Shown here piece after piece: positions 17,734 to 25,681 of a stretch of DNA of 64,000 bases (the first letter of the stretch is position 1; each line of letters opens with the position of its first letter). The stretch is from Polynucleobacter sp. AP-Titi-500A-B4 (lineage in GTDB: Bacteria > Pseudomonadota > Gammaproteobacteria > Burkholderiales > Burkholderiaceae): positions 1,644,120 to 1,708,119 of the forward strand of contig NZ_CP061311.1 in NCBI RefSeq assembly GCF_018688095.1. The letters are read 5' to 3'. Made by a program: the position numbers and the translations under genes. Below the pieces are notes generated by a model. The model saw nothing but the letters and a program-made list of their open reading frames with translations. It made no database searches and was not told where the DNA came from.

Positions 17734-18501
17734 ATGGAAAAAATCATAACTCAAGATATTCTCTTTATCGGAACTTGCATTTTTATTGGAGCAATAGCTG
17801 TATTTTTTATCCACTGGCTACTTAATAGATCCCCTCTATCACGCTGGTTTGTAGCCTCAGAAGATATAGTTGCATCCTTTATAAGTGTCCCCGCTTTCCT
17901 ATTTGGACTTACAGTTTCAACATTCACTGCAAATATTATTGAAAATCACAACATAGCAAAAACAAGTTTATTAAATGAAGTTAGTTCAGTGCGAACGCTA
18001 TTAAGAATTTCTAAAACACTCCCCGCAGAAGACCAAGCAAAACTCACTACTGCTATTGATGATTATGTAAATTCCATCATTAAAATTGAGTGGCCATTAA
18101 TGACTGAAGGAAAGATAAATGATTTCAATAATTCAATGCCTTTAGATAATCTGAGCACAGTTTCGGAGAGCATTTCATCAAAAAACTATGGGAATCATGC
18201 AACTGGGCCCCGTATTGAGTCTGCAATTCAAAGTTTGCATCGCGAACGGCTCGAAAGATTGTTTCTAGCAAATGAAGTTGGAAGCTTTGCAAAATCGCCA
18301 TCAATATTCACACTCTCACTACTTATGCTACTGACGATTGGTCTATTGCAATTGAGAAAGCCACAAGCCATGAAAATTGCACTGACTATGGGGACTTTAT
18401 GCATTGGATCTTCGATGGTTTTTATTTTCTTAAATATTTCACCATATCATGGACCCATATCAATTCAACCTTCAATATTAGAAAAGGCTATTAAGTACTG
18501 A
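17734..18501 (+). CDS. DUF4239-like membrane protein
   Basis: A 255-residue protein with two N-terminal hydrophobic helices (about residues 8-30 and 46-68), a soluble helical middle and two C-terminal helices (about 190-235). The pattern LLNEVSSVRTLLRIS...LPAEDQAKL and the later RERLERLF match the arrangement of the DUF4239 (bestrophin-like) family. The function of that family is not established. It is AT-rich like its neighbour and is the last gene before the internal island boundary. Confidence 0.65.
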   Translation: MEKIITQDILFIGTCIFIGAIAVFFIHWLLNRSPLSRWFVASEDIVASFISVPAFLFGLTVSTFTANIIENHNIAKTSLLNEVSSVRTLLRISKTLPAEDQAKLTTAIDDYVNSIIKIEWPLMTEGKINDFNNSMPLDNLSTVSESISSKNYGNHATGPRIESAIQSLHRERLERLFLANEVGSFAKSPSIFTLSLLMLLTIGLLQLRKPQAMKIALTMGTLCIGSSMVFIFLNISPYHGPISIQPSILEKAIKY

Positions 18502-18580
18502 CACCCAACAAAGCCTGACTTTAATGACCACATCTGGCCGAAAGCAGCCTCTCAGACCATAATCTATCGTCATTAGTATA

Positions 18581-18611
18581 GAAAGTGTGTAGTATTTGCC
18601 TACACACTTTC
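18581..18611. repeat. Perfect 12-bp inverted repeat
   Basis: GAAAGTGTGTAG and its exact complement are separated by TATTTGC. The arms contain GTGTGTAG, the same word found in the arm-like sites near 37667, so it may be a recombinase or regulator binding site rather than a terminator (no T-run follows). Confidence 0.7.
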
Positions 18612-18621
18612 GAGCATACCC

Positions 18622-18642
18622 AGCGTTACTTAAAGTAACGCT
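18622..18642. repeat. Island palindrome (third of four copies)
   Basis: AGCGTTACTT, a central A, then AAGTAACGCT. The 17-bp core CGTTACTTAAAGTAACG recurs at 9055-9071, 18921-18937 and 37218-37234, always in non-coding island boundary sequence. Confidence 0.85.
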
Positions 18643-18716
18643 CAAATGACCAAACCTCACCTTTAGTATCAAAAACCTTCATTTTGTGATGTTTAGGTCC
18701 TGTTTAGGTTCTCTGG

Positions 18717-18941
18717 TTATGAGAGCAGAAGCCCAAGATAGACCCTTATAAACAGGGGCTCTGCGGGTGGTCGGCGTCGGTGTGTAAGCAAATGTGTAAG
18801 CAAATTCGTGGATTTAAAAGAAGTGGTCTATCGGTCTTTGGTTTTCAAAACCAAAGGATATTTGGAACAACCATCTAACACTTCGTTGCTCCAAACTGTT
18901 TTTTGCATGTGGTTGATAAGCGTTACTTAAAGTAACGCTTA
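18717..18941. repeat. Island boundary repeat, copy C
   Basis: The same order of parts as copy B: TTATGAGAGCAG core (18717), GCTCTGCG block, two tandem TGTGTAAGCAAA sites (18781-18804) 55 bp from the core, hairpin CTTTGGTTT/AAACCAAAG (18836-18856), hairpin TTTGGAACAAC/GTTGCTCCAAA (18861-18895) and the 25-bp palindrome (18917-18941). Some changes are compensated or fall in loops: the first hairpin is conserved while its loop differs. Unlike copy B it has no tRNA 3' half on its left side. Confidence 0.85.
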
Positions 18942-19140
18942 TATAGCGAGGGGCTGCTAACGACCTTGATTTCAACCCGTTCATACCACCGGGATCAGTT
19001 TAATTTGCCTCTGATAGCATTCTGCAGTACTCTAACAAGAAGTTTAATTGCACAATTCCGCATATCCTTTAGCTACCAAAGGTGACATCTCCAGGGCTAC
19101 ACTCTCAATACCAAATTGCTTGCTTGCTGTTTAATAATTT
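18942..19140. other. Intergenic, nothing recognised
   Basis: Apart from a GCTGCTAACGACC stretch that continues the boundary repeat to about 18965, I see no gene, RNA or clear promoter motif before the TetR-type gene. Confidence 0.5.
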
Positions 19141-19833
19141 ATGCCAAAAATAGTTCACCATCTTTTTAACTCCGATGAAAAACATCTTGAGCAGATAAAA
19201 GAAAGCCTCTTATTAGGCGCCTCTGATTTGGCTAAAAATACTAGCGTTGAAAATATTAAAATAGATGACTTGGTTAATAAGGCTGAAGTCTCTCGCAGTA
19301 CCTTTTATAAAGTATTTCATTCCGTTGATAGCATTTTTAAAGAGCTGGGCAAAAAATTATCAAATGAAATCACGGAATATACTTTATCTCACTCCCCTGC
19401 AATTCCAGACGCAGCTGCTCGCGTGGCAATAAAAACTAAACGAGCGCTACTGTTTATTACTAAGGCCCCATTTCTGGCTTCCTTGCTATTAAAAGAGGAA
19501 TGGCCTAGCTCTGATCCAAATCACATGATGTACAAAGATATAGAGAAAGACTTTATGGACGGGAAAGCCCAAGGCTACTTTTCTGATATGCCTGCATCGA
19601 TTGGCACAAATCTGATCCTTGGTTGCTTAAGAGGTGCCGCTAAAGATATTCTTGAAACTAAACAGCCTGACGATTATATAGATAAGGTTATCTATCAAAT
19701 TCTCATCAGTTTGGGGATGGACCAAAAAATTGCTGCTGAGTTATCCAAGACCTCTACCTCGCCACTCCCAATGCCTCCAAAGGGCATTATTTCAAATGTA
19801 GTTTCGCTGCAGGATCCTACTAGAACTAATTGA
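19141..19833 (+). CDS. TetR-family transcriptional regulator
   Basis: A 230-residue regulator. An N-terminal TetR helix-turn-helix spans about residues 20-65 (IKIDDLVNKAEVSRSTFYKVFHSVDSIF), followed by a helical ligand domain. The C-terminal half (PFLASLLLKEEWPSSDP, GYFSDMPASIGTNLILG) closely resembles the regulator at 24049-24741 (PMLGRFLTQIQWPNQNP, GSFTDMPASIGANIAIG), so the two are paralogues. It converges on the multicopper-oxidase-like gene, whose stop is 21 bases away, and with its paralogue brackets that three-gene set. Confidence 0.88.
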   Translation: MPKIVHHLFNSDEKHLEQIKESLLLGASDLAKNTSVENIKIDDLVNKAEVSRSTFYKVFHSVDSIFKELGKKLSNEITEYTLSHSPAIPDAAARVAIKTKRALLFITKAPFLASLLLKEEWPSSDPNHMMYKDIEKDFMDGKAQGYFSDMPASIGTNLILGCLRGAAKDILETKQPDDYIDKVIYQILISLGMDQKIAAELSKTSTSPLPMPPKGIISNVVSLQDPTRTN

Positions 19834-19854
19834 AATACCTGGCGAATCTCGCTC

Positions 19855-21717
19855 TTACGCAGGCACAACGGTGACACGCTGCACCATTCCCAAATCAGAG
19901 TACTGCAGCATTTGGCTGTGCAGAATGTAAGGTCCTACGAAGTCTTTAAAACGCATCCGAAATGTAACTGAAGTCGGCATTTCTGGAGTTCCGCCAGCTG
20001 GTAGGGCTGCCGTATCACACCAATATGGGTTGATGGGTTCGCCGTTAATCTTGATGATGTACATGGGATTGACGTGAATGTGAAATGAGTGCGCAATGCT
20101 GTTGCAATTAAAAATAGTCCACTCTTCAACTGATTCAAAAATGACATTTTGAATGATAGTGTTTGCAGGCTGTAACTGGTAATCATAGGTCGGGAAAACA
20201 AATGGTGGAAAGTATTTAGATCCTTCGATCGGCTTCCCAGTGACCTCAGAAATTGCCCTTTTTGCAAGGGCAATATTTTTCTTCACAAACTCTGTAATTT
20301 CTGATGCTGCAGTCTCTGCGCTGGCCATTGTCTGATTAATCAGCGATGGAGAATTACGAGAGGGATCTAGATTTTCATTGCCAATCATATTGAGAATGAT
20401 GCTGCGCTTTTTACCGCCAGCGCAAGCAAACTCTTGATCAGTAATGGGCTTTAAGAAATTGCTAACCGGCAATGGCGTAGCTGGCAATGTCATTACTTTT
20501 TTAGAATCCAATACCACAATCTTTGCTAAAACATCTCCCGGCAAATTAGCAGTTTGCTGGCCTTTTGCAATTTTGACAGGCAGCGATCTCAGCAGATAAA
20601 TGCCTGGCTCTCCAGCCTGAACCACAACTGAAGAACGATTACCTGCTGCTAATAAAATACCTTGGCCATTCTTTTTTCGTCCATCAGGATATTCTTGATA
20701 GGTACTACTGCCCCATCCATCTATTGTGTATTGATTTAGAGTATGCTCATCTAAACTCAGATTAAGGTAGTTAAATACTTGGGTATTAATGAAGCGCCAT
20801 CTCTGCACTTCCCCACTTTGCATAACGATTGTTGGCTGACGCACACCATTAATCAAAACAGGCTGACTGTCTACGTCATCTTGTTTAGAGCTATGAATTC
20901 CATGACCTGTGGGGTGATTGGCTATTTGGGCGAACTTCTCTAGCAAGCCATCCTTTACGCCGTAGTTATTACTAGTTTGGCTACTCGCAAAATAAGGCGC
21001 CTGAAATAGGAAAATCAATTCTTCTGCTTGAGCCATCTCTGGCAAATCATCGGCAGGGCCGCGTACCATGATTGCTCCAGACATAAGACTAGCTACCTGA
21101 ATTGCACTACTGCCATGGTATTGAGGATGGTAATAAAACGGTCCCTCAGGGTGATCTTTAGGAATCTGATAAACGTACTGTCTTGAATCTCCATTTGGCA
21201 AAACTCCACCACTGTTGGGATCAACTACATAATCACCATACTCCAGCGGCTTCCGATCTGAATATATCCCTGGGTATACATGTAAGCCGTGAGTATGCAA
21301 ATTAGTGGTGTTGGGCTTCATGTAATTGGTGAGATCTCGGAAAGCCGCAAACGGAGGATTTACAGGTAAGTTGTTGACCAACTTAACTCGCAATTGATCC
21401 CCGCCCCTCACTACCAATGTTGGTCCAGAATAACTAGGGCCTTGATTGTCATAGCCATAAGCACGTAAGGACACGGGATATTTTTTGCTTGGATCATCCC
21501 CAGCCAACTTTCTATCAAAGTAAGACGCTGTTAGAGTCACATCTAGCAAACCATTTTTAGCCTCAAGCATGGTGGGCTGTACAAAAGTTTGTTTAGGAGT
21601 GGCTAGTGATACCCCTTCTTCACGGCTGCAAGCAGTAAAACTTGCTGGAACTACTACGCCCGAAGCGAGTGTCGCACTCAAGCGCAAGAAATGACGGCGA
21701 TCGATTCCCATAACCAT
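19855..21717 (-). CDS. Multicopper-oxidase-like protein with lost copper ligands
   Basis: A 620-residue cupredoxin protein exported by Tat (DRRHFLRLSA near the N-terminus). Its fold motifs align to CueO/laccases but the copper sites are altered. Retained: H141 and H143 (HTHGLH), H197, H543, H546 and H548 (HSFHIH), H600 and axial M611. Lost: Q199 where HPH is usual (HPQYHG), S601 for the type 1 Cys, Q602 for a type 3 His and Y606 for the type 1 His (HSQMLQYSDLGM instead of HCHxxxHxxxGM). It should lack a type 1 centre, so classical oxidase activity is unlikely. I chose the ATG at 21717 directly after the RCC1 stop; ATG at 21711 and TTG at 21726 are alternatives. Confidence 0.88.
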   Translation of the reverse strand: MVMGIDRRHFLRLSATLASGVVVPASFTACSREEGVSLATPKQTFVQPTMLEAKNGLLDVTLTASYFDRKLAGDDPSKKYPVSLRAYGYDNQGPSYSGPTLVVRGGDQLRVKLVNNLPVNPPFAAFRDLTNYMKPNTTNLHTHGLHVYPGIYSDRKPLEYGDYVVDPNSGGVLPNGDSRQYVYQIPKDHPEGPFYYHPQYHGSSAIQVASLMSGAIMVRGPADDLPEMAQAEELIFLFQAPYFASSQTSNNYGVKDGLLEKFAQIANHPTGHGIHSSKQDDVDSQPVLINGVRQPTIVMQSGEVQRWRFINTQVFNYLNLSLDEHTLNQYTIDGWGSSTYQEYPDGRKKNGQGILLAAGNRSSVVVQAGEPGIYLLRSLPVKIAKGQQTANLPGDVLAKIVVLDSKKVMTLPATPLPVSNFLKPITDQEFACAGGKKRSIILNMIGNENLDPSRNSPSLINQTMASAETAASEITEFVKKNIALAKRAISEVTGKPIEGSKYFPPFVFPTYDYQLQPANTIIQNVIFESVEEWTIFNCNSIAHSFHIHVNPMYIIKINGEPINPYWCDTAALPAGGTPEMPTSVTFRMRFKDFVGPYILHSQMLQYSDLGMVQRVTVVPA

Positions 21718-21718
21718 C

Positions 21719-22807
21719 CTAGGCAATCGCCAAGAAAGCGTTTGGGGTCAATTGCTTTATTGCTGCCTTGCCTAATTGACCTGATTCATTACTGCCCCAG
21801 CCTAGAAGTTGGTCTTTACCTATCGCTAATGTGTGCGCTTCTCCTGCGGCAATCATTCTCACCCCAGATAACTTAGGAATAAGTGTAGGAGCACTTCGAG
21901 ACAGAAGATCGCCATGTCCCAACTGACCAAACCCGTTCCAACCCCAAGAGTAGACTTTTCCACTTGCTGATAAGGCTAGCGAATAGTGCATGCCAGCAGA
22001 AACTGAGGTTATCTTTTCTGGAAAAGGAATCAGCTGAGGACGATCAATATAAGAGTGGGGGCCACCCCCAGCCTGCCCGAAGTGGTTGCTACCCCAACTG
22101 TATACCTTGCCCTCAGTAGAAACAGCTAGAACGTGAGTCGAGCCTATAGCGATGTTACTAATTTTCCCTGGGAACGGAATCAGCTCAGGCATATATACGG
22201 CATTAAGATGCCCAAGCCCCAGCTGACCTGCAGAATTACTTCCCCACCCATATACTCTTTGGTCTTTGGTGAGCGCAAGGATAAAGTTGTCACCAATTGC
22301 AATATCTTGAGTCTCAGGAAGTCCGGCAATCAACCCTGGTGATGCATTGATTTGGGATTGTGTGCGCCCTAAGGCACCATCCGCATTCAATCCCCATGTA
22401 TACACTTTCCCCGCTTGATCAATTGCAGCGTATAGAAATTGTCCAGCCGAAACCTTGATTGCATCAGCAATATCATCAATAAGAGCAGGCTCCTCCGAAA
22501 ATGAAGCCTTTCCACCAACACCAAGTTGACAAAAGCCCCAGATATAAACTTTTAGGCGCTCCGAGATCCCTAAGCTAGCGCCGTATCCTGCAGATGCATT
22601 AGAAAATTTAGTAGGGTAACTAATAAATACCGGCTTACTATCCGTATTTTTTTGGGAGCTACAAATATCAATATAAGGCGAGGTAATACGGCCACTTCCA
22701 GCACCACCCCAACCCAGCACCTCACCAGACTTCAATAAAACTAAAGTTTGGTCTTTACCTCCAGCGATAGCAGTAACTTCAAATAATTCACCGTGAATTC
22801 TAGCCAC
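21719..22807 (-). CDS. RCC1-repeat beta-propeller protein
   Basis: A 362-residue protein made of about seven RCC1 repeats. The repeat consensus GKVYSWGSNxxGQLGxG recurs (for example VYTWGLNADGALG, VYGWGSNSAGQLG, VYSWGSNHFGQAG, VYSWGWNGFGQLG, LLGWGSNESGQLG), with SAGxxHxLAL-type strands between. This should fold as a propeller used for protein binding. No signal peptide is visible at the GTG start, which is the only start after an in-frame stop, and the ribosome site is weak. It lies between the YHYH lipoprotein gene (27 bases upstream) and the oxidase-like gene (1 base downstream), so the three are likely one operon. Confidence 0.87.
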   Translation of the reverse strand: MARIHGELFEVTAIAGGKDQTLVLLKSGEVLGWGGAGSGRITSPYIDICSSQKNTDSKPVFISYPTKFSNASAGYGASLGISERLKVYIWGFCQLGVGGKASFSEEPALIDDIADAIKVSAGQFLYAAIDQAGKVYTWGLNADGALGRTQSQINASPGLIAGLPETQDIAIGDNFILALTKDQRVYGWGSNSAGQLGLGHLNAVYMPELIPFPGKISNIAIGSTHVLAVSTEGKVYSWGSNHFGQAGGGPHSYIDRPQLIPFPEKITSVSAGMHYSLALSASGKVYSWGWNGFGQLGHGDLLSRSAPTLIPKLSGVRMIAAGEAHTLAIGKDQLLGWGSNESGQLGKAAIKQLTPNAFLAIA

Positions 22808-22834
22808 AAAAGTGCCCGCTAAATATTAATAGAT

Positions 22835-23962
22835 TTATGGGGTAGGATAAAAAGTTGGCGGATAAGGAATGCCTTCTTTCATGTAATTATTTTGTCCTGT
22901 AGGTCCAAGTGCTTGGTCATAATTCACCAACCCCCTAAAGCAACCAACTGAATAAGGATATTCTCTGTTGAGTACATAGTGATAAGTATTCTTACTTGTG
23001 CCATCAGGCATTGTGATTAGAGATGTCGTCCCATGGCATATATCAAGCTCTGCATTAGTTATGTTATGTCCATCTGCTGCTCGAGGACCCGTAATCGGAA
23101 AACCATCTAAGGCGAAACCAAATACTGGTGATTGGCCGGTTGTTCCTTGATTAGGAAAGCATTTCCAAGAATAACCATGAAGATGATATTGTTGGTTATA
23201 TGGATGGCCAAAACATGCATCCAAAGGCAATGCATTAACCGGGTTGTAATAATTACCACTTGAATCATTGGCTTTTTCAACATGCCATACCGCACCAGTA
23301 AGAGTAATGCCCACTATTAAAGAATCAATTGGGTAGGCGCCGCTTACAACAGGATTTAAAGGAACAACACTACTTAAGGGGTAAGGCGAAATTCCAATCT
23401 CAGCAGCATTATTATAGTGCTGACCTGTAGCCGGATTAGTCCCGCCGGGTAAGGCCGCATAGTATGAATAAGCAGCCGTTCCAGACTGGACTGGAAAAGT
23501 TCCCATCTTCGTACTTGGTAAGCCATTTCCCGAAAAAGTTCTACTACCAGTGGTGCTATATCCAGTCAGTTGGGCAGTCTGATCTACGGTCATTGCAAAA
23601 ACACTCCCAGCCGCATCATAGTAAGTTGCACTATTTGAACCATCAACATAAGGAATTTGTGAAAGCGTAATGATGTTTGTATTTGTATTTGTCCATGATG
23701 TACTGAGAATACTCAGCGTATCTGGTATAGAACCTATAGTCCTAAATGCGGCACCAATACATTGACCATTTGTAGCGCAAGCCACGTTACTTGATCCACT
23801 GGCAGCTGTTACTAATGTTGTAATCTCAGTCGATGACGAGGAACCGTTATCGCTTCCACTACCACCTCCGCAAGCCAACAGAATCACTGCTGACATTAGA
23901 AGTGTGCAAAAGGCTAATCCGGACTTCTGGAGCCCTTTTAATTTATTCCACCTGCTAAGCAT
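22835..23962 (-). CDS. YHYH-domain lipoprotein
   Basis: A 375-residue protein with a lipoprotein signal (lipobox LLAC near residues 28-31, then a Gly/Ser-rich linker). The C-terminal half matches the YHYH family (PF14240): CFGHPYNQQYHLHGY, PVFGFALDGFPITGP, LDICHG and YPYSVGCFRG. The family's namesake motif is YHLH here, and the later GTYHYH-like site reads NTYHYV. The family is often found near multicopper oxidases or in secreted contexts, but its function is not defined. First gene of the operon read away from the TetR gene at 24049. Confidence 0.82.
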   Translation of the reverse strand: MLSRWNKLKGLQKSGLAFCTLLMSAVILLACGGGSGSDNGSSSSTEITTLVTAASGSSNVACATNGQCIGAAFRTIGSIPDTLSILSTSWTNTNTNIITLSQIPYVDGSNSATYYDAAGSVFAMTVDQTAQLTGYSTTGSRTFSGNGLPSTKMGTFPVQSGTAAYSYYAALPGGTNPATGQHYNNAAEIGISPYPLSSVVPLNPVVSGAYPIDSLIVGITLTGAVWHVEKANDSSGNYYNPVNALPLDACFGHPYNQQYHLHGYSWKCFPNQGTTGQSPVFGFALDGFPITGPRAADGHNITNAELDICHGTTSLITMPDGTSKNTYHYVLNREYPYSVGCFRGLVNYDQALGPTGQNNYMKEGIPYPPTFYPTP

Positions 23963-24001
23963 TTCAGAGCCCTTTAATGTCTAAATATACATGGCGTCAT
24001 T

Positions 24002-24036
24002 TTGACATAAATCAACTCTGAGTCAAGCAAAAAAGG
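24002..24036. promoter_or_regulatory. Possible operator/promoter between YHYH gene and TetR gene
   Basis: TTGAC (24002) and GTCAA (24022-24026) form a spaced inverted repeat in the 86-bp divergent gap, and AAGG at 24033 lies ahead of the TetR ATG. This is a plausible binding site for one of the two TetR-type proteins; support is positional only. Confidence 0.3.
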
Positions 24037-24048
24037 TAGAATCTTCCA

Positions 24049-24741
24049 ATGGCAAAAGCTTTAGATCACCGAGTAAGGGTTGCAGCACTCCGCCGCGAGG
24101 AGATGCAGTTGCACCTCCTGTTTTCCGGACTCACCCTAGCCTCTACGAACTCTATCTATAAACTAGAGGTTGAAGATGTCATTAAGCAAGCCGAAGTCTC
24201 AAGAGGTAGTTTTTATAACTACTTTCCATCACTTCCCGCTTTATACGATGGTCTAGCAAAACAGCTCATGGAAGAATTTGATGGCCTAATTAATGTATCG
24301 ATGCCCCAGAACTTTGATACAACGACACGCTTAGCCTCAACAATGAGAATATTGATGCGCTTGGTAGTCGACTTTCCGATGCTCGGCAGATTTTTAACTC
24401 AAATTCAATGGCCGAATCAAAATCCTGACGCAGAGATCTTTCAAAATATGATTCGCGATATTCATCTGGGTATTAAAGAAGGAAGTTTTACCGATATGCC
24501 AGCCTCTATCGGTGCCAATATTGCCATTGGTAGCCTGATTGGAGGTATCCACACCATGCTCCTTAAGCGCCCCGCCAAAGGCTTTGAAGATCAAGTTACC
24601 AATCAAGTACTAATAGGCTTGGGTATAGATGCAAAAGTGGCCAGCAAAATTTCTCAAATGCCATTGCCTGCTAAATATCAGCTCCCTGAAACCGGCATCT
24701 TTGGAAAGTTGGTTGAAATGGGTGCTTTAGCTAAAAAGTAA
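24049..24741 (+). CDS. TetR-family transcriptional regulator, paralogue
   Basis: A 230-residue regulator, the same length as its paralogue at 19141. The DNA-binding domain reads VEDVIKQAEVSRGSFYNYFPSLPALY (about residues 38-65). The ligand domain shares the QWPNQNPD and DMPASIGANIAIGSLIGG stretches with the paralogue. It is divergent from the YHYH-RCC1-oxidase operon and most likely represses it and itself, as is common for divergent TetR genes. The M23 peptidase gene converges on it from the right. Confidence 0.88.
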   Translation: MAKALDHRVRVAALRREEMQLHLLFSGLTLASTNSIYKLEVEDVIKQAEVSRGSFYNYFPSLPALYDGLAKQLMEEFDGLINVSMPQNFDTTTRLASTMRILMRLVVDFPMLGRFLTQIQWPNQNPDAEIFQNMIRDIHLGIKEGSFTDMPASIGANIAIGSLIGGIHTMLLKRPAKGFEDQVTNQVLIGLGIDAKVASKISQMPLPAKYQLPETGIFGKLVEMGALAKK

Positions 24742-24761
24742 GCATTAGCAACTAGAGAGCA

Positions 24762-25676
24762 TCAACGATTTTGACCAAGTACTATCCCATTACGAAGTAT
24801 CTCGTAATGCACATGGGGGCCGGTTGATCTGCCGGTCGATCCCACTTTAGCAATCACTTGAGATTTCTTCACATCATCACCAAGCTTTACTAATAATTCT
24901 TGTGCGTGAGCGTATCGAGTGATTACCCCATTCTTATGGGCAAGCTCAATGAGGTTTCCATACTCACTATCCCACCCTGCGCGGATCACCTTTCCTTCGG
25001 CGGTCGCCAGAATTGGAGTGCCAAAAGCTGCGGGGTAATCAGTGCCGTCATGCCAAGCAATTTGACGAGTAAAAGGGTCAAGGCGATAACCTAAGCCACT
25101 AGTGGGTTGGGTTGAGGCAACCAAGGGCAATCCTGAAGGTACTGAATTGGCGACATCCCAAGTGCGGGTCAATGAGCTCTGAATTTCATTCAATCTGGCT
25201 TGCATGGCAAAAGTATCCTGCAAAGTTTGATCTAAACGAACGCCATATTGCTCATCTGTATTACCGAGATAATGAGCTGTGCTTGCAGGCCTCAGAGGGC
25301 CACCCTGAGCACTAGGTAATTCAGAATCACTTAACTGACTATGGCTAAGATTGAGTCTTCCATTTGAACGCAAGAGTTGGAACCGCAGAGCATCGAGCTG
25401 ATCTAATTTACGTTGAGCCTCATCTAAACGGGTTTGTAATTCAATTAACTTAATCTCATAATCATTTTTAGAGTCGATTACAAGTCGCTTTTCTGAGAGC
25501 TGCCTTGTATTCATTGAGAGAAAAATGTCACTCGCACTATTACTAAATGAGTTGAGTGCCCAAATCAAGATCAATATTGTTAGGAGACCAAGAAGTCCAC
25601 CAAGCAATAAATGCCTCATGGTGAGATGAATTTCTCTTGTGCGACTATGGGGCCCTAGCATGATGATGATTTGCAT
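24762..25676 (-). CDS. M23 (LytM) family peptidase, membrane-anchored
   Basis: A 304-residue protein with one membrane helix (about residues 23-45), a coiled-coil region (about 55-100) and a C-terminal LytM/M23 zinc peptidase domain. Zinc ligands are visible in WHDGTDY (His and Asp) and HVHYEIL (second His of HxH), so it should be an active murein endopeptidase. It begins 5 bases after gspF and is the last gene of the leftward secretion operon. It may open peptidoglycan for assembly of the secretion channel; that link is inferred from operon position. Confidence 0.87.
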   Translation of the reverse strand: MQIIIMLGPHSRTREIHLTMRHLLLGGLLGLLTILILIWALNSFSNSASDIFLSMNTRQLSEKRLVIDSKNDYEIKLIELQTRLDEAQRKLDQLDALRFQLLRSNGRLNLSHSQLSDSELPSAQGGPLRPASTAHYLGNTDEQYGVRLDQTLQDTFAMQARLNEIQSSLTRTWDVANSVPSGLPLVASTQPTSGLGYRLDPFTRQIAWHDGTDYPAAFGTPILATAEGKVIRAGWDSEYGNLIELAHKNGVITRYAHAQELLVKLGDDVKKSQVIAKVGSTGRSTGPHVHYEILRNGIVLGQNR

Positions 25677-25681
25677 ATGCC

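Larger units (their letters stand above)
18502..18716. other. Non-coding left part of the internal island boundary
   Basis: Holds no convincing gene. It contains a CTGGCCGAAAGCAGCC stretch similar to CTGGCCGATAGCAGACCC near 37198, a perfect inverted repeat (18581-18611) and a palindrome (18622-18642). The palindrome is followed by CTCAAATGACCAAACC, matching CTCAAAAGACAAAACC beside the tRNA terminator at 37234. On the - strand an 18-codon ORF (18626-18682) ends inside the palindrome with SFERYFK-stop. Confidence 0.6.

Noticed and set aside
18478..18672. 64-codon ORF on the - strand at the internal boundary
   Set aside because: Composition is not protein-like, it crosses the inverted repeat and palindrome, and it has no recognisable start site.
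18657..18716. tRNA 3' fragment at the internal boundary
   Set aside because: Apart from the CTCATAA core and a faint AGGACCT match, the T-arm and acceptor strand are not there.
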